Source: CAYMND01 sp964465065 (lineage in GTDB: Bacteria > Acidobacteriota > Aminicenantia > UBA2199). From it: a DNA stretch of 53,783 nucleotides. A program made the position numbers and the translations under genes. A model generated the notes under the pieces. That model saw only the letters and a list, made by a program, of their open reading frames with translations. It made no database searches and was not told the DNA's origin. Below, piece by piece: positions 22,827 to 32,002 of this stretch (positions are counted from its first letter, which is position 1; every line of letters starts with the position of its first letter). Location: contig CAYXHZ010000018.1 of NCBI GenBank assembly GCA_964465065.1, positions 1 through 53,783 of the forward strand, in the 5' to 3' direction.

Positions 22827-25407
22827 ATGAAGCATGTACCGTTGCAAGTGAAACTGGTTGTGATGTTCGTTTTGGGGCTGCTGTTGACCAGTCTGTCACC
22901 GGCCGCCATCCTGACGGTGACAACCACAGCCGACGAGAACAACGGAATAGGTTCGGGAGCGGGGGCATCGTTACGGGAGGCTATAGCCGCAGCCAGTCCC
23001 GGCGATACCATCCAGTTCAAGGTCACCGGTACGATAAGCTTGATCCTGGGGGAGTTGAACATCTCCAAAAATCTGACCATCTCCGGCCCTGGGGCGCATC
23101 TTTTGAGCGTATCAGGGAACAATTCTTTTCGGGTCTTCACGCTGGCGAATTCCGTCACCGCCACCATATCCGATCTGACTCTCAGTAACGGCAACGGCGG
23201 CGCAGACAACGGCGGCGCCGTTCAGATCCAGGCTACCCGGAACCTGACGATGAACCGTTGCGCCATCCGGTCGAGCCGGGTCGATTCTGCCGGTTATTCG
23301 GGGGGCGGCATCATGGTGGAAGCCGGCGCTGTGCTGACCATGACCGACTGCGAGATCAGCGGCAACTCCTGCAACGGCACCGGTGGCACGGGCAATGGAG
23401 GCGGTGTCTGTTCCCAGGGAGATTGCACTCTCAGCTGTTGTACCATATACAACAACACGGCCGACGTGGGCGGCGGGGTTTATGTCGGCAGCGGCAGTAC
23501 CGGCATCAACAGCTGTACCATCGCATTCAACACGGCCGTGGATGACGGTGGCGGGCTTCTGGCCGACAATTACTTCGGAGGAGCGCCTGTAGTAAACCTG
23601 AAGAATTCCATCATCTCCGACAACGTCGATCAGAACGACCCCCGGGGTTACGGTTTAGGAAACTACCCTGACATAGACTACTGCTCGGTCTGTGGCACGA
23701 CCGGCACCATCAGCTCTGGCGGCTACAATGTCATAGGTACCCTGGGCGAGACCACCTGGACGAAGGCGGGCACCGATATCAACTCCAACCCGTTAATGAA
23801 CGCCCTCGCCGACAACGGCGGCCCCACTCGGACCTGCACCGTTGCCGCGGGCAGTCCGGCCATCGATACCATTCCTCCCGCCAGCAGTTACAATGGAGCT
23901 CCGGCGGCCGATCAGCGTTTGTACACGCGCATCGGGAATTATGACAGCGGCGCTTGCGAATACAATGGAACCGAACCGGAAATCGATCTGCACGGCAACG
24001 GAATCAGTATTGTCAGCGGCGACAACAGTCCGTCGACGACTGATCACAGCGATTTCGGCAGCGTAATGGTCAGCGGCGGCACTCAGGAGCGTACGTTCAC
24101 CATGTATAACACCGGCAGCGGTGGTTTGACCCTGATTCACTACTGGATTGACGGCAGTCATGCTGCGGACTTTTCGGTGACGGCGGCACCGGCATTATCG
24201 GTGAGTGCCGGCGCTTCGACGACCATTACCGTACGTTTCGATCCCTCGACAATCGGCACACGGTCTGCAACGCTGCATTTTTCCAGCAACGACCGCAATG
24301 AAAGTCATTATTCCTTCGCCATTCAAGGCAGCGGTCTGGATCAGGCGGAGATTGCAGTGGAAGGAAATTCCATCGAGATTGTCGATGGAGATTCTTCGCC
24401 ATCCCTGACCGACCACAGCGATTTCGGCGACGCCGATATCGCCACAGGCATGGTGAACCGCAGTTTCACTATCCGCAACTCGGGCGGCCAGGGGCTCAGT
24501 CTCACCGGTAGTCCGCTTGTGTCTATCAGCGGTGCTAACGCCGCCGATTTCACTGTCAGCACCTATCCATCGACACCGGTCTCGGTCAGCGCCACGACGA
24601 CCTTCCAGGTGAGCTTCGATCCGGCGACGACCGGGCTCAAGACAGCGGAGATCAGCATCGCCAGCGACGACAGCGACGAGAATCCCTACAACTTCGCCAT
24701 CCAGGGCACAGGCACTTCCGCTCCGGAGATGAGCGTCGAAGGCAACGGGGTCGAGATCGCCGACGGGGACACGACGCCTTCGGCTGCGGATCACAGCGAC
24801 TTCGGCAGCGCCGGTGTGGCCGGGGGTACGGCGAGCCGCACGTTCACCATCAAAAACAGCGGTTCCGGGGACCTGAACCTGACCGGCAGTCCGCGGGTCA
24901 GTATCGGCGGCAGCCATCCCGGAGACTTCAGCGTTACCGCCCAACCGACTACACCGGTCGCTTCCCTGAGCGGTTCGACCAGTTTCACGGTGCAGTTCGA
25001 TCCCAGTGCTGTCGGCACCCGGACGGCGCAGATCAGCATCGCCTGCGACGACGGCGACGAGAACCCCTACAACTTCACCGTTCAGGGCACCGGCATCGCC
25101 CCGGAGATGAGTGTCGAGGGCAACGCGGTCGGCATCGCCGACGGGGATGCGACCCCCTCGAGCGGCGATCACAGCGATTTCGGCGAGATCGACATCGCCG
25201 GCGGCGCGGTGAATCGCAGCTTCACCATCCGCAACAGCGGAGATGACACGCTCAACCTCGGCGGCAGTCCGCGGGTCGTTGTCAGCGGTACGGACGCGGC
25301 CAGTTTCAGCGTCGCCGTCCAGCCGGCCGCGACGGTGGCCGTGTCCGGGACCACGACCTTCCAGGTGAGCTTCGATCCGGCGACGACCGGGCTCAAGACA
25401 GCGGAGA
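22827..25407 (+). CDS. Large secreted repeat protein, 5' part (beta-helix + choice-of-anchor-D repeats)
   Basis: The gene continues across the N gap to 27343. ATG 22827 is preferred over the in-frame ATG at 22815 because GGAG lies 6 bp upstream. A signal peptide (about 8-28) is followed by a CSLREA-type start (ASLREAIAAASPGDTIQF) and a parallel beta-helix with polymorphic-outer-membrane-protein-like repeats to about residue 375. Choice-of-anchor-D (ASH/HYDIN-like Ig) units then start at 23979, 24348, 24726 and 25104, each 123-126 residues, with signature GNGVEIADGDTTPSAADHSD. The protein is probably surface-exposed or released; attachment function is unknown. The unit beginning at 25104 runs into the gap at KTAE. 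Confidence 0.85.
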
Positions 25408-25850
25408 NNNNNNNNNNNNNNNNNNNNNNNNNNNNNNNNNNNNNNNNNNNNNNNNNNNNNNNNNNNNNNNNNNNNNNNNNNNNNNNNNNNNNNNNNNNNN
25501 NNNNNNNATCGCCGACGGGGACACGACGCCTTCGGCTGCGGATCACAGCGACTTCGGCAGCGTTGTGGTCCTGGCCGGATCGCAGACTCGCAGTTTCATC
25601 ATCCGCAACAGTGGCTCCGGAGAACTCACCCTCAGCGGCAGTCCTCTGATCAGCCTGTCCGGAAGCGCCGCCGCTGATTTCAGCGTGACGGTACAACCGA
25701 GCAGCCCGGTCGACGCCTTGGACGGCTCAACCAGCTTCCAGCTGAGTTTCGTCCCGTCCGCAGTCGGAATCCGCAGCGCTGTGGTTCAGATTGCCAGCGA
25801 CGACGCCGACGAGAACCCCTATACCTTTGCCGTCCAGGGCAACGGAGTGT
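23979..25850 (+). repeat. Coding tandem repeats of choice-of-anchor-D units
   Basis: Five units of about 370-378 bp are recognisable, starting at 23979, 24348, 24726, 25104 and about 25478 (the last start lies in the N gap). Several stretches are identical at the DNA level. The units at 24348 and 25104 share an exact 55-bp tract before the gap position, and the units at 24726 and after the gap share an exact 55-bp tract. This points to recent duplication or gene conversion. Confidence 0.85.
25408..25507. other. Assembly gap, 100 N
   Basis: Exactly 100 undetermined bases interrupt the surface-protein gene. The 55 bp before the gap equal 24597-24651 and the 55 bp after it equal 24756-24810. 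The intact copy has 104 bp between those tracts. A 104-bp fill restores one open frame from 22827 to 27343. Confidence 0.98.
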
Positions 25851-27343
25851 TGATGCCGGTGGTTCAGACCCTGTCCGCCACGTCGGTAGGAGTCAGTTCG
25901 GCCACCCTCAACGGAATCGTCAACGCCAACGGCTTTGCCAGCGCGGTGCGTTTCGAATATGGTTTGAGCGCAGCCTACGGCAGCGGCGGACCGGCCAGTC
26001 CGGCTACCGTCGCCGGCGGCGCCAACACCGCGGTCAGCCTGACGCTGACGGGCCTGCAAGCCGAGAGCCTGTACCATTACCGGGTACTGGCCTTGAACGA
26101 TACCGGTACGGTGTACGGAAACGACATGACCTTTTTCACCGGACGGGACAACCAACCGCCGACGGTGAACATCACCAATCCACTGAACGGGGCCACGGTC
26201 AGCGGTCAGCTGACCATCTCCGCCGAGGTCGCCGACGACGATGAAGTCCGGGAAGTGAGCTTCTGGATCGACGGCGGCGAACTGTCAACCCAGAGCCTGA
26301 ACCGACCGATATCAGAGGGAATCGTCCTGCTGGACGATTTGGCCTTCGATCTCAGCGACGGATTGGCTCTGGCGCTCGATGTGGATCATAACCTGTTGCT
26401 GCTGACCCGGGACCTGGACTGGCGCTACCTGGCCGGAGCCGATACCGGTTTGCTGGACCTGCGCGGAGATAGCGCCGGCGGTATGGAATTGCTGCGCGAC
26501 TATGGATCGGAAAAGCGTTGGCTGCAACTGGTCCAGCCTGGGGCGGAACAGTTGAGCCTGAGCCGGACCGAACCGCGTTTCCTGGAACTGAAGTGTCAGC
26601 AGGCGATTCAGGGTACTTGGCCGCTGCCGGGGCTGGGTACTGTGACCGGTCTGCTGCGCAGCGATGATTGGCTGGCCGCTGCCGACTCCTGGCAGATCGC
26701 GGTGTTCGACATCGGCGGTAAAGCGCGACGACTGCTGGCCTGCCCGGGGATGCTGCGCTGGATCGTTCTCGCCGACGGCTCGGTATTGACGGTACATCCT
26801 GACGGGACCCGCCTCTGGCGCTGGATAGAGGACCGGTATCGACCCGAACGTTTGGGAACAGTCAATCAGATCGCAGCCTGTGCGGCACTGCCCGACCTGA
26901 CCGGCGATACCGGCAGCTCTCAGGTCAGCGCGGTCTGGGACAGCGGCACGGTTGCCCCGGGACGGCACAGTATCGAGGTCTTGGCCTACGATTCGGCTGG
27001 TCTGACCGGCAGCGACCGTGTCGATGTCGAGGTGCCGGGTGTCCGCCTGAGCCTGGAGGTTCAGCGCAAATCGGAGAAACTGTGGATCATTCGCCACGAA
27101 TACGCCGAGATATGCCTGACGGCCGAGGTGCCGGAAGGTACGAACCTGATCGCTTATGTTCTGGAACGCAGCATGGGCGGGGAGTGGCTTACGATGCAAA
27201 ATATCGACCAGGCCGGGTTTCGTGACGGAAAGCTGACCGTTATCGACAACGGTATCGAGAAAAATCAGACCTACCATTATCGGGTCAGGGCTCTGGACAG
27301 TCAGGGGACAACAATCGCCCAGTCGCTCGAAGTCGTCATCTAG
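25508..27343 (+). CDS. Large secreted repeat protein, 3' part (FN3-like, split Ig-like and C-terminal domains)
   Basis: The frame is open from the first base after the gap (IADGDTTPSAADHSD), so this is the continuation of the 22827 gene, not a new one. With a 104-bp gap the whole protein would be 1506 residues. It holds the last choice-of-anchor-D unit and an FN3-like module (SATLNGIVNANGFASAVRFEYG to about 26150). A bacterial Ig-like domain then starts at VNITNPLNGATVSG and resumes as VWDSGTVAPGRHSIEVLAYD. Between these halves lies an inserted region of about 208 residues (26297-26920). A C-terminal FN3-like domain ends the protein. A small outer-membrane barrel gene follows 9 bp later. Confidence 0.82.
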   Translation: MADGDTTPSAADHSDFGSVVVLAGSQTRSFIIRNSGSGELTLSGSPLISLSGSAAADFSVTVQPSSPVDALDGSTSFQLSFVPSAVGIRSAVVQIASDDADENPYTFAVQGNGVLMPVVQTLSATSVGVSSATLNGIVNANGFASAVRFEYGLSAAYGSGGPASPATVAGGANTAVSLTLTGLQAESLYHYRVLALNDTGTVYGNDMTFFTGRDNQPPTVNITNPLNGATVSGQLTISAEVADDDEVREVSFWIDGGELSTQSLNRPISEGIVLLDDLAFDLSDGLALALDVDHNLLLLTRDLDWRYLAGADTGLLDLRGDSAGGMELLRDYGSEKRWLQLVQPGAEQLSLSRTEPRFLELKCQQAIQGTWPLPGLGTVTGLLRSDDWLAAADSWQIAVFDIGGKARRLLACPGMLRWIVLADGSVLTVHPDGTRLWRWIEDRYRPERLGTVNQIAACAALPDLTGDTGSSQVSAVWDSGTVAPGRHSIEVLAYDSAGLTGSDRVDVEVPGVRLSLEVQRKSEKLWIIRHEYAEICLTAEVPEGTNLIAYVLERSMGGEWLTMQNIDQAGFRDGKLTVIDNGIEKNQTYHYRVRALDSQGTTIAQSLEVVI

Positions 27344-27352
27344 GAGAACACA

Positions 27353-27913
27353 ATGCGTAAGATTGCCATTCTGATGTTGTTGATTCTGCTCTGTGGATGG
27401 ATAACGGCCTCCACGCAGCCGACCCGGTTCGGCATAGGCCTGGGCTTGGCTGGGCTGATGCCGGCCGATGGCCATTTCCGGGACACTTACAGTTCGAGCA
27501 TTCTGATGCCCCGGTTGGACCTTGGTTACCGTATATCGGACCGTCTGTCGGTGTGGACGGCCTACAGCGGTTTTTCCCGGGACGGGACCGGTGTGCAATC
27601 GGGGGCCGAGTCCAGTTCGAGGCAGCAGTACCTGTCCGCCGGTCTGGCCTATCGGACTCCGATCGCTGCCAAGCTGGACTTCGTTTTGGCCGCCGGTCCG
27701 CTGTTGGCCCTCTACCGGGAGCAAGACGCCTTTACGGAAGTCAGCGACAGCACAGTCGGAGCAGACCTGCACGCCGGCCTCCGTCTCGAACTGTCCCGCG
27801 GGCTGGGATTGCAGCTCGATGCCGGTTACTTCGTAGCCTCGGATTCATACGATGGAGAATCGTTCCGGCTCGGCGGCCTTTGGGCCGGAGCCGGCTTGCG
27901 CATCAACTTGTAG
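27353..27913 (+). CDS. Small outer-membrane beta-barrel protein
   Basis: This 186-residue exported protein has a signal peptide (MRKIAILMLLILLCGWITAS). Alternating hydrophobic strands follow, with YRISDRLSVWTAYSGF, YLSAGLAYRTPIAAKLDFVLAAGP and a last strand ending AGAGLRINL, as in OmpA/OmpX-like 8-stranded barrels. AGGAGA lies just upstream of ATG 27353, and the gene starts 9 bp after the giant surface protein. It may anchor or help export that protein, which is inference from position only. Cysteine is confined to the signal peptide. Confidence 0.75.
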   Translation: MRKIAILMLLILLCGWITASTQPTRFGIGLGLAGLMPADGHFRDTYSSSILMPRLDLGYRISDRLSVWTAYSGFSRDGTGVQSGAESSSRQQYLSAGLAYRTPIAAKLDFVLAAGPLLALYREQDAFTEVSDSTVGADLHAGLRLELSRGLGLQLDAGYFVASDSYDGESFRLGGLWAGAGLRINL

Positions 27914-27951
27914 CACCTGCGTTCCTCAGCTCCGACAGCCCGGCTGCGGGA

Positions 27952-27980
27952 TTGCCTTTCGGGGTGGATGGGTATAAAAT
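27952..27980 (+). promoter_or_regulatory. Candidate promoter of upp
   Basis: TTGCCT (27952-27957), a 17-bp spacer and TAAAAT (27975-27980) lie 45 bp before the upp ATG. AGGAG at 28015-28019 is the ribosome site. Confidence 0.45.
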
Positions 27981-28025
27981 CTGACCGTCGTTTTTATTCC
28001 TCAGACCACTACACAGGAGCCGCCG

Positions 28026-28658
28026 ATGCACTACCAGATCGATCATCCGCTGCTGACGCACAAGCTGACCCTGCTGCGCGACCGGCGCACCAACGCCCGC
28101 GATTTCCGCGGCCTGGCCAGCGAGATCACCATGCTGCTGGCCTACGAGGCGCTCAAGAACGTCGAGATCGAGCCGCACGAGGTGCAGACGCCGATGGCCT
28201 CTTACCATGGCGGGGTGGTGGCTCACGATGTCGTGCTGGTGCCGATTCTGCGTGCCGGTGTCGGTATGCTGGACGGAGTGCTCAGTCTGTTTCCCGACGC
28301 CCGCATCGGTTTTGTCGGCATATTCCGCGATCCGCAGACGGCCCGGCCGATTACGTATTACGAGAAGCTGCCGGAGCTGCTGCGCGATCCGCTCTTCTTC
28401 ATCATCGACCCGATGCTGGCCACCGGCGGTTCGATCGTCGCCTGCATCGACATGATCAAGAAGCACGAACAGGGCCATCACGCCAACAAGATCAAGATCA
28501 TCTCGATCATCTCGGCTCCGGAGGGCATCCGGGCCGTCGAGGCCGCTCACCCGGATGTGGAAATCTTCACCGGTCACATCGACGACCATCTCGACAGTCA
28601 CAAGTACATCATCCCCGGCCTGGGCGACGCCGGCGACCGCCTGTTCGGGACGAAATAA
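28026..28658 (+). CDS. upp: Uracil phosphoribosyltransferase
   Basis: This 210-residue cytoplasmic enzyme of pyrimidine salvage converts uracil and PRPP to UMP. It starts with HPLLTHKLTLLRDRRT, as most Upp proteins do. It carries PILRAGVGMLDGVL, the PRPP loop DPMLATGGSIVACIDMI and the C-terminal uracil-binding GLGDAGDRLFGTK. Length equals the family norm (about 208). Its stop TAA overlaps the start of the downstream antiporter gene (TAATG), so the two are translated together, although no functional link is known. Confidence 0.96.
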   Translation: MHYQIDHPLLTHKLTLLRDRRTNARDFRGLASEITMLLAYEALKNVEIEPHEVQTPMASYHGGVVAHDVVLVPILRAGVGMLDGVLSLFPDARIGFVGIFRDPQTARPITYYEKLPELLRDPLFFIIDPMLATGGSIVACIDMIKKHEQGHHANKIKIISIISAPEGIRAVEAAHPDVEIFTGHIDDHLDSHKYIIPGLGDAGDRLFGTK

Positions 28659-29626
28659 TGGCGCTCCCCATCCTGCTGTTCGTTTTTTCCGTTTTGCTCC
28701 TGTGGCTGAGTTCCGATCTGCTGACCCGCAAGATCGAGCCCATCGCCGATTACTTCCGGGTCAACGAACTGATCGTCACCGTCCTGGGAGTGAGCGTATT
28801 TTCCTCGCTGCCGGAGCTGACTCTGTCGGCATTCGCCATCGCCCGCGGCAACAGCGAACTGTCGCTGGGCAACGTCATCGGTTCCAACTTCGTCACCCTG
28901 ACCTTCGTCACCGCCGTCTGCGCCTTCATCCGGCCGATCGACATCCACCACGAGGTCAAGGACCGGGAGTCGAGCTGGATGATCCTGTCCTCGTCCATCG
29001 TGCTGGTGCTCAGCCAGGACCGGCTGCTCAGCCGCCTCGACGGTCTGATCCTGATTCTGCTCTACGTTCCCTATATGGTCACCGTCATCCGGGCCGCCCT
29101 GCGGGAGGCGCGGGCCAAAAAAATCCAGACTGAGCGCGTCGGCCGCAGACAGCTTGTCGTCAACCTCGGCCTGGCGCTGCTGGCCGTGGTCGGGATCATA
29201 TTCAGTTCCAAAGCGGCCCTGGACAACGGCGAAAAACTGGGCCTGGCCCTGGGTATTCCCGCCCTGGCGCTGGGGGTCATCCTGTTCGCCTTCGGCACCA
29301 GTCTGCCGGAACTGGCCATATCGCTGGCGGCCACTTTCAAGAAAAAGGCGGCGGTGACCATCGGCGAGGTCTACGCCTCCAACATCTTCACCCAGCTGGT
29401 CGTGCTGGGCGTCTGCTGCCTGATAGCGCCGATCAGCGTCAGCGAGGGACTGGTCCGTTTCGCCATGCCCTTTCTGATCCTGGCCTCGGTCATCATCCAG
29501 ATTTTCGTCACCACCGGACTGAGGCTTAACCGCTGGGAAGCCGCAGGTCTGTTGCTGCTGTACGGCATCTTCGCCCTGTCCAATTTCCTGAAACTGCCCG
29601 ACCTGGAGAAGATTTTCGGATTCTGA
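28658..29626 (+). CDS. Calcium/sodium antiporter, CaCA family (YrbG-like)
   Basis: This 322-residue inner-membrane exchanger shows two inverted alpha-repeats. The first is SSLPELTLSAFAIARGN with GNVIGSNFVTLTFVTAV; the second is GTSLPELAISLAATFK with GEVYASNIFTQLVVLG. The acidic residues in each SLPEL motif are the cation ligands of the family. About ten hydrophobic segments are separated by a charged cytoplasmic loop near residues 140-165. The start ATG 28658 overlaps the upp stop. In one motif YASN replaces the usual GSN, so ion preference may differ. Confidence 0.88.
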   Translation: MALPILLFVFSVLLLWLSSDLLTRKIEPIADYFRVNELIVTVLGVSVFSSLPELTLSAFAIARGNSELSLGNVIGSNFVTLTFVTAVCAFIRPIDIHHEVKDRESSWMILSSSIVLVLSQDRLLSRLDGLILILLYVPYMVTVIRAALREARAKKIQTERVGRRQLVVNLGLALLAVVGIIFSSKAALDNGEKLGLALGIPALALGVILFAFGTSLPELAISLAATFKKKAAVTIGEVYASNIFTQLVVLGVCCLIAPISVSEGLVRFAMPFLILASVIIQIFVTTGLRLNRWEAAGLLLLYGIFALSNFLKLPDLEKIFGF

Positions 29627-29693
29627 TCCCAACCTGGAACATCTCGCCCCGATCCTGCGTTAATTGGATATTCCGCTACGAGTGAGGTGTTCG

Positions 29694-30773
29694 ATGAAAA
29701 AGGTGATTGTCAGTCTGGTGTTGGTCGTGCTGGTGGCTCTGGCCGTGTTTCTGGCCATGAAAGGCGACGGTGGGAACGGCAACGGCGTGAAACTGGTCGA
29801 GGTCAAGACGGGCGACATCGCCGAGAAGGCCCTGGCCGTAGGTACCATCGAACCGGAAAAAGAGATCAAGGTCAAATCGACCATATCCGGTATCGTATCC
29901 GAGGTTTATTTCAAGGTCGGCGACCATATCCAGAAAGACAAGCCTCTCTACAAAATTTCGCCCAATCCGACTCCGCTGGAGTACGTCGAGGCCCAGCGCA
30001 ACATGGAAGTGGCCCAGATCACCCTGGACAAGGATCTGAGCGAACGCGACCGCCGGGCCAAGCTGTTCAAGGCCGACATGATCTCCGCCCAGGAGATGGA
30101 GGATGTCGAGTCGCGTTACAACGAATCCTCCCTGCGCTACAAGATCGCCCTGGAACGGTTTCAGTTGCTGGAGAAGGGGCGCATCCAGATGGCCAACCGC
30201 ACCATCGACTCCATCATCAAGTCGCCCATCGACGGCATCGTCCTGCAGCAGGACGTCAACGAAGGCGATCCGGTGGTGCCGCTGACCAATTTTCAGCCCG
30301 GCACCGAACTGTGTTCCATGGCCGACATGGGCAAGCTGCGCTTCAAGGGCACCGTCGACGAAATCGATGTCGGCAAGCTGCAGACCGACATGCTGGCCGA
30401 GCTGCAGATCGGCGCCCTGACCGAGGCCAAGGTCAAGGGGCAGTTGTCCCGTATCCACCCCAAGGCCAAGAAGGACGGCAACGCCACCCTGTTCGACATC
30501 GAGATCGCCATCAGCGATTTCGACGGCCAGACTCTGCGTGCCGGCTACTCGGCCACGGCCTACGTCAAGGTCCGCGAAAAAACGAACGTGCTGATCATTC
30601 CGGAACGGCTGGTCAGTTTCGAGGGCGATAAACGGTTCGTCGAGGTGCAAAGCGGTGAACTGATCGAGAAGAAGGCCGTCGAAACCGGACTCTCCGACGG
30701 CCTGAACATCGAAATCCTGACCGGTCTGAAGATGGGCGACCAGGTGGTGGAACGACCGCCCAGGGAGATCTGA
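29694..30773 (+). CDS. MacA/HlyD-type periplasmic adaptor of an ABC exporter
   Basis: The 359-residue adaptor has an N-terminal membrane anchor (VIVSLVLVVLVALAVFLAM) and a barrel-sandwich half motif (GIVSEVYFKVGDHIQKDKPL). A helical hairpin spans about residues 100-165, followed by the second lipoyl half (IKSPIDGIVLQQDVNEGDPV) and a membrane-proximal beta-barrel. It would bridge the inner-membrane permeases to a TolC-like channel, which is not encoded nearby. ATG 29694 has GAGG about 6 bp upstream. The stop overlaps the first permease start (TGATG), the first of two coupled permease genes. Confidence 0.87.
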   Translation: MKKVIVSLVLVVLVALAVFLAMKGDGGNGNGVKLVEVKTGDIAEKALAVGTIEPEKEIKVKSTISGIVSEVYFKVGDHIQKDKPLYKISPNPTPLEYVEAQRNMEVAQITLDKDLSERDRRAKLFKADMISAQEMEDVESRYNESSLRYKIALERFQLLEKGRIQMANRTIDSIIKSPIDGIVLQQDVNEGDPVVPLTNFQPGTELCSMADMGKLRFKGTVDEIDVGKLQTDMLAELQIGALTEAKVKGQLSRIHPKAKKDGNATLFDIEIAISDFDGQTLRAGYSATAYVKVREKTNVLIIPERLVSFEGDKRFVEVQSGELIEKKAVETGLSDGLNIEILTGLKMGDQVVERPPREI

Positions 30774-31999
30774 TGAGCCTCGCCTTTTTCCGTACCCTGT
30801 TCCGCGACTTGCTGCGTCAGCCGCTGCGCACTATGCTCACCCTGACCGGGGTGGTCTGGGGCACCTTCGCCGTCATCCTGCTCCTGGCCTTCGGCTCGGG
30901 CATGCAGAAGATGATGATGAAACAGTTCCGCGGCCTGGGACAGGGTATCATGATCGTCTTTCCGTCGATGACCACCGAAGCCTACCGCGGCCTGCCCAAG
31001 GGCCGGGCGGTGCAGATCAGTCCGGAAAATGTCATGTCCCTCAAGGAGAAGGTACCCGGGATCCGCTACATCAGCCCCGAATACACCCGCAGCCATTCCA
31101 TCCGTTTCGGCAAGGAGCAGCTGCTCAACACCGTGCGCGGGGTCAATCCGGAGTTTTCTGTCATGCGCAACGTGATCCCCGGCAAGGGCCGCTTCATCAA
31201 CGATATCGACATGGACCAGAAGCGCCGCGTCTGCCTGCTGGGTTTCGAACTGGCCGAGAACCTGTTCCAGAAGGTAGAGCCGGTCGGTCGCCAGGTGCTC
31301 ATCGGCGGCATTCCCTTCACCGTGGTCGGGGTCATGATCGACAAGCCCCAGGACAGCAATTACAACGGCCAGCGCGATGTGCATTGCGCCTTCGTGCCCT
31401 GGACCACCTACCGCACCCTGTTCGGGGAGAAATATGCACCGACCTTCATCGTGCGCCCGGAAAATCCGGCGGCTTCCAAAACCGTCGAGAAGGCTCTGCG
31501 CGACTACCTGGGTCCGCGCCTGGGCTTTTCTCCGACCGACAAGGACGCTCTGTCCATCTGGGATTTCGGCGATTTCGAGCGGCAGTTCCTGGTCTTCTTC
31601 AGCGCCTTCACCGTTTTTCTGGGCACCATCGGTTCGTTCACCCTGCTGGTCGGCGGCATCGGCGTGGCCTCGATCATGATGGTGGTGGTCGAAGAGCGCA
31701 CCCGCGAGATCGGTATCAAGCTGGCGGTCGGAGCCAAACGCAAAACCATCCTGCGTCAGTTTTTCTCCGAATCCCTGTTCATCATCCTCCTGGGCGGCCT
31801 GGTCGGTTTTCTCCTGGCCGCCGGACTGCTGCAGGCCATCCCGGCCGAGTTGGTCGAGGAGTACGTGGGCGTTCCCGAGCTCAATCCCCTGATCGGCCTG
31901 GTCACCGTGGCCGTTCTGCTGCTCATCGGCACCCTGTCGGGCCTGGCGCCGGCACGGCGGGCCGCCTCCACCGATCCCATCGTCGCCCTGAGGAAGTGA
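30773..31999 (+). CDS. MacB/FtsX-type ABC permease, first subunit
   Basis: This 408-residue membrane protein has one N-terminal span (LTGVVWGTFAVILLLAFGSG) and a periplasmic MacB_PCD-type domain of about 240 residues. Three C-terminal spans start at VFLGTIGSFTLLVGGIGVASIMM. The cytoplasmic coupling motif EERTREIGIKLAVGAKRKTI is intact. The ATPase is encoded separately at 33271, unlike E. coli MacB, where it is fused. It pairs with the non-identical permease that follows, as in LolCDE. Confidence 0.88.
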   Translation: MSLAFFRTLFRDLLRQPLRTMLTLTGVVWGTFAVILLLAFGSGMQKMMMKQFRGLGQGIMIVFPSMTTEAYRGLPKGRAVQISPENVMSLKEKVPGIRYISPEYTRSHSIRFGKEQLLNTVRGVNPEFSVMRNVIPGKGRFINDIDMDQKRRVCLLGFELAENLFQKVEPVGRQVLIGGIPFTVVGVMIDKPQDSNYNGQRDVHCAFVPWTTYRTLFGEKYAPTFIVRPENPAASKTVEKALRDYLGPRLGFSPTDKDALSIWDFGDFERQFLVFFSAFTVFLGTIGSFTLLVGGIGVASIMMVVVEERTREIGIKLAVGAKRKTILRQFFSESLFIILLGGLVGFLLAAGLLQAIPAELVEEYVGVPELNPLIGLVTVAVLLLIGTLSGLAPARRAASTDPIVALRK

Positions 32000-32002
32000 A
32001 GC

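Noticed and set aside
25565..27343. Independent gene beginning after the N gap
   Set aside because: The frame is open right up to the gap and continues the same repeat unit, so it is the 3' part of the upstream gene.
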